57,212 bases of DNA, from contig CAZUMW010000031.1 of NCBI GenBank assembly GCA_964621615.1, positions 1-57,212 on the forward strand. The letters run 5' to 3'. Source of the stretch: CAZUMW01 sp964621615 (GTDB taxonomy: Bacteria; Desulfobacterota; WTBG01; CAIYCZ01; CAIRTM01). Within the stretch, counting starts at the first letter, position 1. The number at the start of each line of letters is the position of its first letter. The notes under the pieces were generated by a model, which had not been told where the DNA came from, did no database searches, and saw only the letters and a list, made by a program, of their open reading frames with translations. Positions 33,051 through 39,958 of this stretch are shown piece by piece. The position numbers and the translations under genes are program-made.

Positions 33051-33710
33051 ATGGCTCAAAAGAAAAAAAGCGCTTCGCGGAAAAAGAGACCATCGCCCAA
33101 AAAAGCGTCCCGCACGAGCGGCAGGCCGGTAAAGCTTGTTCTTTTTTGTCTGTGCATTATAGGCCTCTGTGCCGGACTGTATCTGTATAGATATCCCGGA
33201 ACCATCGAACGGTTACGCGGGAGTATGCCGAAAGCACTCACCGAGCGGTTTAAAAAGATAGCTACGGTACCCACAAAGAATGAAGAAATACGGCTTTTTT
33301 TCGGAAACGAATACGCCGAACAACTTGTCATGGAGAAGCGCACCGTCAAAAGGGCCGATACGCCCGAAATAAAAGCAGAGATTTTGCTGCGCGAGCTGCT
33401 TGCCGGTCCCCGGACGCCGGACAGTATTCTGACAATTCCCGAGGGAACACGTGTGCGCTCCGTGGCCTTTGACAAAAACAGCCGTTTGCTGACGGTTGAT
33501 TTTTCCCGCGAGATTTCGACCCGTCACCCGGGAGGGACATCTTCGGAATTGCTGACGGTCTATGCGGTTGTAAATACGCTAACCGCCGGCATAGACGAAG
33601 TGAAAAAGGTGAAATTACTTATAGGCGGGAAAACCGCCGACACTCTTGCCGGACATATTGACTGCAGAAACAGCTTTGTGTTCAGCAGTGAAATGGTTCA
33701 CGCTCAATAA
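33051..33710 (+). CDS. GerMN-domain membrane-anchored protein
   Basis: Predicted inner-membrane protein facing the periplasm. The 219 residues comprise a very basic N-terminus (Lys/Arg/Ser, 1-27), one membrane helix (about 28-46), a short linker, and a GerMN domain (about 80-205) with EIRLFFGNEY, LLRELLAGP, SILTIPEGTRVRSVAFD and LLTVDFSREI. GerMN is known from spore germination protein GerM and from many non-spore formers where its role is unknown; a link to the cell envelope is suggested by murI just upstream. The ribosome site is weak. Confidence 0.85.
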   Translation: MAQKKKSASRKKRPSPKKASRTSGRPVKLVLFCLCIIGLCAGLYLYRYPGTIERLRGSMPKALTERFKKIATVPTKNEEIRLFFGNEYAEQLVMEKRTVKRADTPEIKAEILLRELLAGPRTPDSILTIPEGTRVRSVAFDKNSRLLTVDFSREISTRHPGGTSSELLTVYAVVNTLTAGIDEVKKVKLLIGGKTADTLAGHIDCRNSFVFSSEMVHAQ

Positions 33711-33730
33711 AACGGATCGCTGAAAAACAA

Positions 33731-35767
33731 ATGGCTGCAAAGACACCACTTTCAAAAATCAGAAATATCGGCATCATGGCCCATATTGATGCCGGCAAAA
33801 CAACCGCAACAGAGCGCATTCTGTACTATACCGGCAGATCGCACAAGATCGGAGAGGTGCACAATGGTCAGGCGGTTATGGACTGGATGGACCAGGAGCA
33901 GGAGCGGGGCATTACGATTACATCCGCGGTTACTGATTTTGAATGGAACGGGTATGAGCTGCATCTTATCGACACGCCGGGGCATGTCGATTTTACGATC
34001 GAAGTTGAGCGATCGCTGCGCGTTCTTGACGGGTGTATCGCGCTGTTTTGTGCTGTGGGCGGCGTGGAGCCGCAGTCCGAAACCGTGTGGCATCAGGCGG
34101 ATAAATATCATGTTCCCCGCATTGCATTTATCAACAAAATGGACAGGGTCGGGGCTGATTTCTACGGTGCCATCCGGATGATGCGCGAAAAGCTGGCAAC
34201 TGTGCCGGTACCGATTCAGATACCGATCGGCGCCGAAAGCGACTTTCGGGGCGTTGTGGATCTGATTGCATGGAAGGCCCTTATCTGGGAAGAGGAGGAC
34301 TATGGTAGTACATGGCGGTGGGGGGGGGTTCCTGACAGCATTGCCGCTGATGCGGAAAAACATCGCGAATCGCTCCTTGAATTTGTGGCGGAGAGAAACG
34401 AAACTCTTATGGAAAAATATCTGTCAGGGGACCATCTGACGGAAGCGGATATAAAGGGCGCGCTGCGAGACGCGGTGCTGAGGCGCGAGGCCGTACCGGT
34501 TATGTGCGGGAGCGCTTTGAAAAACAAGGGCATCCAGCCGCTGCTTGACGCGGTTATTGATTATTTTCCCTCGCCGCTTGAAGTGCCGCCCGTTGAGGGC
34601 AGGGATCCGAAAACGGGAGAGCCGGTAAGCCGCCGATGTGAGGAAAAGGGGCCGCTTTCGGCGCTGGCCTTCAAAGTCATCATGGATGAGGGCCGGAAGC
34701 TTACCTATGTGCGGATATATTCCGGGACGCTGAATGTGGGGGACAGCGTCTATAATCCCGGAAAAGGGGAAAAAGAAAAAACAGCGCGTATTTTCAAGAT
34801 GCACGCAAATAAAAAGCAGCGTGTTGAAAGCGCGCGCGCCGGCGAAATAGTGGCGGTTATGGGGCTGAAGATCACCGCTACGGGCGATACGCTGTGCTCT
34901 GAGGAAGACCAGATACTGCTTGAGTCAATCGAGGTGTATAAATCCGTTATTTCCATGGCGGTTGAGCCGGAGAAAGTGAGCGATGAAGAAAAATTGAATG
35001 CGGCTCTGGAAAAAATTGCCGATGAGGATCCCACATTCCAGTATCGCTGCGACGAGGATTCAGGACAGATAGTCATTTCAGGTATGGGCGAGCTGCACCT
35101 TGATATTCTTGCCAATAAAATTAACCGCCTGTACAAGGTTCCCATACGAACCGGAAAGCCGCAGGTTGTGTACCGTGAGACCATTACCGCTTCTGCCGAG
35201 GCTGAAGGCATTTTTGATCGCGAGCTGCAGGACAGCCGGCAATACGGACACGTCTTTATCCGCCTTGAGCCGCTGAAGCGCGGCGCGGGCGTTGTGTTTG
35301 AGTCTGCGGTGGCGCCGGAAAAAATACCCCCCGACTTTATTCCGGAAATTGAAAAGGCGTTTTACGATGCGACGCTCAGCGGAACCATTGCCGGTTACCC
35401 CGTGGTTGATATTAAAGGAATTCTTTTTGACGGCTCGTATCGCGATGGCGCATCCACCGAGCTTGCCTATATCATGGCGCTGAACACCGCTATGAAGCAT
35501 GCAATAGAAAACGGCAATCCTGTTCTGCTTGAGCCGATTATGGAAGTTGAGATCGTGACGCCCGCAGAATTTCTCGGCGAGGTGATATCGGATATTAATG
35601 CGAGGAAGGGCAAGGTCGATTCGATTCATGACCGCGGGGCGACCAGAATAATCACAGCGCACGTGCCGCTCAAGAACATGTTCGGCTACTCCACGGCGAT
35701 ACGCTCGGCAAGCCAGGGCCGCGCCACGTTTACCATGAAGTTTTCAAAGTTCGAGAAGCAGGAATAA
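33731..35767 (+). CDS. fusA: Elongation factor G (standalone copy)
   Basis: Ribosomal translocase GTPase. The 678-residue protein has G1 AHIDAGKT (17-24), a switch II DTPGHVDF (81-88), NKMD (135-138) and CGSALKNKG, followed by domains II-V including the tip region with AYIMALNTAMKHAI and the C-terminal STAIRSASQGRATFTM. It is slightly shorter than E. coli EF-G (704). It is not in a str operon (no rpsL, rpsG or tuf nearby), so it may be a second EF-G paralog, possibly specialised for recycling or stress. It lies 20 nt after the GerMN gene and ends at a strong terminator. Confidence 0.92.
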   Translation: MAAKTPLSKIRNIGIMAHIDAGKTTATERILYYTGRSHKIGEVHNGQAVMDWMDQEQERGITITSAVTDFEWNGYELHLIDTPGHVDFTIEVERSLRVLDGCIALFCAVGGVEPQSETVWHQADKYHVPRIAFINKMDRVGADFYGAIRMMREKLATVPVPIQIPIGAESDFRGVVDLIAWKALIWEEEDYGSTWRWGGVPDSIAADAEKHRESLLEFVAERNETLMEKYLSGDHLTEADIKGALRDAVLRREAVPVMCGSALKNKGIQPLLDAVIDYFPSPLEVPPVEGRDPKTGEPVSRRCEEKGPLSALAFKVIMDEGRKLTYVRIYSGTLNVGDSVYNPGKGEKEKTARIFKMHANKKQRVESARAGEIVAVMGLKITATGDTLCSEEDQILLESIEVYKSVISMAVEPEKVSDEEKLNAALEKIADEDPTFQYRCDEDSGQIVISGMGELHLDILANKINRLYKVPIRTGKPQVVYRETITASAEAEGIFDRELQDSRQYGHVFIRLEPLKRGAGVVFESAVAPEKIPPDFIPEIEKAFYDATLSGTIAGYPVVDIKGILFDGSYRDGASTELAYIMALNTAMKHAIENGNPVLLEPIMEVEIVTPAEFLGEVISDINARKGKVDSIHDRGATRIITAHVPLKNMFGYSTAIRSASQGRATFTMKFSKFEKQE

Positions 35768-35801
35768 AAAATAATGCGCTCTTTGGAGCGCATTATTTTT
35801 T
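35768..35801 (+). terminator. Strong rho-independent terminator after fusA
   Basis: A perfect 14-bp stem, AAAATAATGCGCTC (35768-35781) with GAGCGCATTATTTT (35786-35799), encloses a TTTG loop and ends in T. It starts directly at the fusA stop codon. The A-rich left arm means that it can also act on the minus strand. Confidence 0.93.
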
Positions 35802-35982
35802 ATGTGTATAATTGTTATTTTTGTATATATGTGTTATTAATGATAACCGCTCATCAGGAGCGTCCAAAATAATCTTACGAAGCAGGTTCGGGGTGCGCAG
35901 AGACCCTGGCGAACCGGCTTTTGCCCAATGCTTTAATTTGTTTTGGACATGTTTGACCGCTAAAAAAAAGGAAGATGTGAAC

Positions 35983-36201
35983 ATGAAAGAGCGCGTAGAA
36001 GAAGCACTGAAGAAAATACGCCCCGCGCTTGAGGCTGACGGCGGAGGCATTGAACTGGTAGATGTCGTTGACGGCGTGGTAAAGGTTCGACTTCAGGGGG
36101 CGTGCCGGGGATGCATGGGCGCACAGATGACCCTGAAGATGGGCGTCGAGAAAGTCCTGAAGGAAGAAATTCCCGAAGTTGTGTCCGTTGAAGCCGTGTA
36201 A
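35983..36201 (+). CDS. NifU C-terminal-domain (Nfu-type) iron-sulfur carrier
   Basis: Small scaffold or carrier of iron-sulfur clusters. The 72-residue protein is a lone NifU C-terminal domain: LEADGGGIELVDVVDGVVKVRLQGACRGCMGAQMTLKMGVE, where C41 and C44 form the CxxC that binds the cluster between two subunits. The start at 35983 has AAGGAAG before it; the longer frame from 35812 is rejected. The 180-nt region upstream holds a 10-bp stem (35885-35915) and no gene. It could serve the several iron-sulfur enzymes coded nearby. Confidence 0.93.
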   Translation: MKERVEEALKKIRPALEADGGGIELVDVVDGVVKVRLQGACRGCMGAQMTLKMGVEKVLKEEIPEVVSVEAV

Positions 36202-36221
36202 CAGCCGGCCGCACTGGTGCT

Positions 36222-36422
36222 ATGTCCTATTTTCTGAGCGTTATCGGGCTTGTTCTCATCATAGAGGGCATACCGTATTTTGCTTTTCCTGACAAAATGA
36301 AGGTGCTTCTTTCAAAGCTTCCTGAAATGCCTTCATCCAGTCTCAGAGCATTCGGTATAACCGCTATTATTATTGGTCTTGTCCTGATTTTTCTTTCGCA
36401 GAGAATTCTGCCGTTCCTGTAA
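36222..36422 (+). CDS. DUF2065 small membrane protein
   Basis: A 66-residue inner-membrane protein of the DUF2065 (YjeT-like) family with two hydrophobic helices (about 1-20 and 43-62) and the conserved central block EGIPYFAFPDKMKVLLSKLPEMPSSSLRAFG. Function is unknown. It follows the NifU-like gene by 20 nt and ends six bases from the stop of the convergent radical SAM gene. Confidence 0.85.
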   Translation: MSYFLSVIGLVLIIEGIPYFAFPDKMKVLLSKLPEMPSSSLRAFGITAIIIGLVLIFLSQRILPFL

Positions 36423-36428
36423 GGTTTT

Positions 36429-37766
36429 TCACACAAGCCTTGACTGTTCCTTAAGGTAGGACAGATGTTCCCCGGTGAACCCCTCCCACCTGCACGGCAG
36501 CAGCGTATTATTGTGGAACAGCGGTTCGGCTTCGATAGGGAAGGGGCTGCACCGTACCGCATCATGCCACATACCCGTGCCGGGTATCGGCGAGTACTCA
36601 GCCACATAGGGGCGAAGCCCGTGATCGCGCACAAAGAGAATGGTGTCATAGACTTCCTTCCAGGGCTGATGCGGCAGCCCTGCGAGAATATAGACCCCGA
36701 CATCGCGCGCGCTGTAACCGGCTGAACGCAGCGCCTGTGCCGCTTTTGAAAATTCCTCGCAGGAAACTTTCCCCCCTAATTTTTTCTGAGCCTCGGGATA
36801 CGCTGTTTCGAGGCCAAGCCGCAGCGTGCTGAACCCCGCTTCTTTTAAGAGAGCCGCAAGCCCTTCGTCTATATGCTTACTGTGCAGACCATTGGGCGCG
36901 TGGAACCGCACGTTCAGCTTTCTTCGTATAACCTCTCTGAGCAGCGGTATGCTGTGGGACCGGGCGCCTATAAGCAGCGCATCGTCATAAAACACAATAT
37001 CGGTCGTTCCGGCCTCGCGTACCCAATACTGAATTTCGTCGGCTGCGTCAGCAGGGGGCCTCTGATAAAATTGCCCGAAAAGAATGCGTGAGGCGCAGTA
37101 CGGGCAGCGGTTCGGACACCCGCGTGATGTCATAATCGGAAGGGCCGCTTTTCTGGAAAGCAGATCACACCGGCACTGAAAAAGCCCGGCTTGAGCTGGC
37201 GGGCATATTTTTTTGCCGGTTGTCCGCTCAATTGTCTGCCAGAGGCGCTCGCCTGCAGGGCCGGGGATAACTGCATCGGCACCTGAAAAGCGCCGGGCGT
37301 GCTGCGGGCACAGGGTGGCGTAGACGCCGCCGAGAACAAGCGGAACATCCGGGAAGCGCTTTTTTGTCAAACGTATTGCATGAAACACGCCCGGATACCA
37401 GTAGGTCATCATTGACGTCACAAGAACCATATCGGGCCGGCCGGCTTCGGCAATTTCATCCAGAAATGTATTTTCCGGCACCCCGTAGCGGCGGTATGTA
37501 CGCTTAATGGATGCGAGCGGAGGCGGTTTGGGAATCTCCTGCTTAAAGAAGTGGCCGCTTCCATTGCTTTTGCGCCTGGGCCGCTTAGGTGTTTCGGAGG
37601 CATGCAGCTTTTCCGGGGTGTCCAGACAGTCGACAAGCCTGAGCCTGAATCCGCTCTCATGCAATGCAGCGGCGATGTTCAGGAGCCCGACCGGCTTAGC
37701 CCAGAGATCGTACGCGGCAAAATCGTGTATCCAGGGGCTGATAAGCAATATGAGCGGTTGTTTCAT
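36429..37766 (-). CDS. B12-binding-domain radical SAM protein
   Basis: Radical SAM enzyme of unknown substrate. The 445-residue protein has an N-terminal cobalamin-binding-like Rossmann region (about 5-180; LLISPWIHDF, KPVGLLNIAAALHESG, VPLVLGGVYATLCPQHA) and the cluster motif CPNRCPYC (C217, C221, C224), followed by the usual VFYDDALLIG and LRLGLETAYPEAQKKLGGK blocks. The region 50-100 holds a basic, Pro-rich insert. The classic DxHxxG cobalamin motif is not evident, so cobalamin binding is uncertain. It is a single gene, divergent from panE. Confidence 0.85.
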   Translation of the reverse strand: MKQPLILLISPWIHDFAAYDLWAKPVGLLNIAAALHESGFRLRLVDCLDTPEKLHASETPKRPRRKSNGSGHFFKQEIPKPPPLASIKRTYRRYGVPENTFLDEIAEAGRPDMVLVTSMMTYWYPGVFHAIRLTKKRFPDVPLVLGGVYATLCPQHARRFSGADAVIPGPAGERLWQTIERTTGKKICPPAQAGLFQCRCDLLSRKAALPIMTSRGCPNRCPYCASRILFGQFYQRPPADAADEIQYWVREAGTTDIVFYDDALLIGARSHSIPLLREVIRRKLNVRFHAPNGLHSKHIDEGLAALLKEAGFSTLRLGLETAYPEAQKKLGGKVSCEEFSKAAQALRSAGYSARDVGVYILAGLPHQPWKEVYDTILFVRDHGLRPYVAEYSPIPGTGMWHDAVRCSPFPIEAEPLFHNNTLLPCRWEGFTGEHLSYLKEQSRLV

Positions 37767-37797
37767 GAAGCCGTGTATATGAAAAACAATATATTCT

Positions 37798-37826
37798 TTG
37801 TGGTTGCCGGTTAAATAATCTATAAT
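37798..37826 (+). promoter_or_regulatory. Sigma70-type promoter for panE
   Basis: TTGTGG (37798-37803), a 17-nt spacer and a perfect TATAAT (37821-37826) lie 35 nt before the panE ATG, with AAAGGA as the ribosome site. Confidence 0.65.
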
Positions 37827-37861
37827 AGAAGCCTGTTAAAATCAACAAAGGATGACCTGGT

Positions 37862-38824
37862 ATGAATATCGGGGTTCTTGGCGCCGGAGCCATTGGATCG
37901 GTTTTCGGCGGACTGCTTGCAGAGGCCGGCCACTCCGTATCGCTTATCGGCAGGCCCTCCCATATGACGGAAATAGAAAAAAACGGGCTTTTGATTGAAG
38001 GCATCTGGGGCACACATCACATACGGCGGCTCCGGTGCTTTACGGATATGCAGACCATGTGCAGCTCGCAGGAGCAGCCGTTTGACTGTGTTTTTGTGTC
38101 GGTGAAGTCTTATGACACTGCATCAGCGATCGCTCAGCTTACGTCAAGCTGCACGGGGCACGATCCGGCCGTGGTATCGCTTCAAAACGGTCTGGGGAAT
38201 CTTGAAATCATACAGCGCGCCGCCGGTGCTGACAGGGTTGTCGGGGGGCGTGTTATTTTCGGCGTTGAGTTCTGCAGGCCCGGGTGTGTCACCGTTACCG
38301 TTGAGGCTGGAAAAACGGTTCTGGGTGCGCTGAGCAGTCATATGCACCCCGGATTTACGGAACGCCTTGCTGAAGTGCTCTCGAGCGCGGGGATTGCTGC
38401 GGAAACGACCGATGATATATACCGCGCTTTATGGGGGAAGGTGCTGTATAACTGTTCGCTGAACGGCCTTGCTACCCTGGCGGACACCCATTATGGCGAG
38501 CTGCTCACCGACAGCGGCACAAGGCAGATTATGGCCTGTATCATAGATGAGCTGTTTCAGGTTGCCCGCGCCTGTTCGGTAACCCTTGACTGGACCGCGC
38601 CTGATGAATACCGGGAGGTGTTGTTCTCCGATCTGATTCCGAAGACATTTCATCATCATCCGTCTATGCTGCAGGATATTCGGCGCGGGAAGAAAACGGA
38701 AATAGATGCGCTCAACGGTGCTGTCGTCGAGCTGGGCAGGCTAAGGGGAATTGCGCTGCCGTATAACAGTACGGTTACCGCTCTTATAAAAGCCTGTGAA
38801 GCGCGGAGCAGCGCTGCAGGGTGA
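37862..38824 (+). CDS. panE: 2-dehydropantoate 2-reductase (ketopantoate reductase)
   Basis: NADPH-dependent reduction of ketopantoate to pantoate in the coenzyme A pathway. The 320 residues start with the dinucleotide motif GAGAIG (7-12), and show VFVSVKSYDT, SLQNGLGNLE, the catalytic-region KVLYNCSLNGLATL and late HHPSMLQDIRRGKKTEIDALNGAVV. Some relatives of this family act on other substrates, so the exact substrate is inferred. It has its own promoter; xerD lies 167 nt downstream beyond a stretch rich in inverted repeats. Confidence 0.9.
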   Translation: MNIGVLGAGAIGSVFGGLLAEAGHSVSLIGRPSHMTEIEKNGLLIEGIWGTHHIRRLRCFTDMQTMCSSQEQPFDCVFVSVKSYDTASAIAQLTSSCTGHDPAVVSLQNGLGNLEIIQRAAGADRVVGGRVIFGVEFCRPGCVTVTVEAGKTVLGALSSHMHPGFTERLAEVLSSAGIAAETTDDIYRALWGKVLYNCSLNGLATLADTHYGELLTDSGTRQIMACIIDELFQVARACSVTLDWTAPDEYREVLFSDLIPKTFHHHPSMLQDIRRGKKTEIDALNGAVVELGRLRGIALPYNSTVTALIKACEARSSAAG

Positions 38825-38991
38825 TCCCCGGCCGGGGGGCAGGAAGCAAACACCCGTGCCCGAAGAGCCACGCGTGGTGTTTCGTCAGGGGGCTGAAAGG
38901 CCACGCTCAAGGGAAGCGGAGGAATCCTTTTGCTTCCGTGCGCAAAGCGCACGGTATGCGGCACACATGAATATATCCAGGAAACCGTTAT

Positions 38992-39897
38992 ATGTCGATC
39001 AGTCAAATAAATCAGGGCTACCTTGAGCGGTTTTATGCCTATATGATTGCTGAAAAGCGTTTTTCCCCGAATACGGTTTCCGCATACAGGGGAGACCTTG
39101 AAAAATATCTACGCTTTATTTATAACAGCGGAAACAAAAGCGCAGATTCCTGCGGAAGCGTAGAGCTTCTCATGTTTTTAACCGGGCAGCAGAAAAGCGG
39201 AATATCCTCACGGTCTCTGGCGCGTGTGATATCCAGCCTCAAAACGTTTTATAACTTTATGACCGCTGAGGGTGTTATGACAGATAACCCGTTTTCTGAA
39301 ATACGCACGCCGGGCACAGCAAAAAAACTGCCGGACGTGCTCACCTATGATGAAACAAAAGCGCTTATAGAGGCACCGGATCCGGCAACCCCCATCGGTC
39401 TGCGTGACCGGGCACTGCTTGAAGTGATGTATGGGGCAGGCCTTCGTGTGTCAGAGCTTATTGAGGCTCAGCTGCATAATATCAACTATGAAGCCGGGGT
39501 GATTATTGTTGTGGGCAAGGGCACCAGGCAGCGCGTGGTTCCGCTTGGGGAGGAGGCTCTTTTCTGGCTTAAAAAATATACCGGGGAATCCCGCCCTTTT
39601 CTTGTGAGGCATGCAGTAAGCAGCTGCGTATTTGTCAACCGCAGCGGGAGCCGGCTCAGCAGGCAGGGATTCTGGAAAATGGTTAAAAAATATTGCGTGC
39701 ATGCCGGCATTAACAAAGCGGTATCACCGCATACGCTTCGGCACTCTTTTGCGACACATATTCTCGAGGGGGGCGCAGACCTTCGATCGGTGCAGACTAT
39801 GCTCGGCCATGCCGATATCGCCACGACACAGATTTATACCCATATTGCCCGCGAGTCGCTGATGAAAATGCATCAAAAATATCACCCGCGGGGATAG
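38992..39897 (+). CDS. xerD: Tyrosine recombinase XerD
   Basis: Resolves chromosome dimers at dif together with XerC. The 301-residue protein has a SAM-like N-domain and the catalytic set R152 (GLRVSEL), K176, H247 and R250 (HTLRHSFATH), H273 (LGH) and Y282 (IYTH). Its similarity to XerC makes the XerC/XerD choice uncertain, but order (just before the DHH-CBS-nucleotidyltransferase gene and scpAB) and sequence favour XerD. No dif-like site was found nearby. Confidence 0.92.
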   Translation: MSISQINQGYLERFYAYMIAEKRFSPNTVSAYRGDLEKYLRFIYNSGNKSADSCGSVELLMFLTGQQKSGISSRSLARVISSLKTFYNFMTAEGVMTDNPFSEIRTPGTAKKLPDVLTYDETKALIEAPDPATPIGLRDRALLEVMYGAGLRVSELIEAQLHNINYEAGVIIVVGKGTRQRVVPLGEEALFWLKKYTGESRPFLVRHAVSSCVFVNRSGSRLSRQGFWKMVKKYCVHAGINKAVSPHTLRHSFATHILEGGADLRSVQTMLGHADIATTQIYTHIARESLMKMHQKYHPRG

Positions 39898-39958
39898 GGC
39901 CTTAACGAGGATGTGCCGCTACCGTTTGTACGCTGGAGAAACAGCGGGAGATCGCCTC

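Noticed and set aside
35889..35915. CGGGGTGCGCAGAGACCC resembling a TPP riboswitch core
   Set aside because: The second arm with the CTGATC...TAATGCC...GCG signature is absent and the downstream gene is not thiamine-related.
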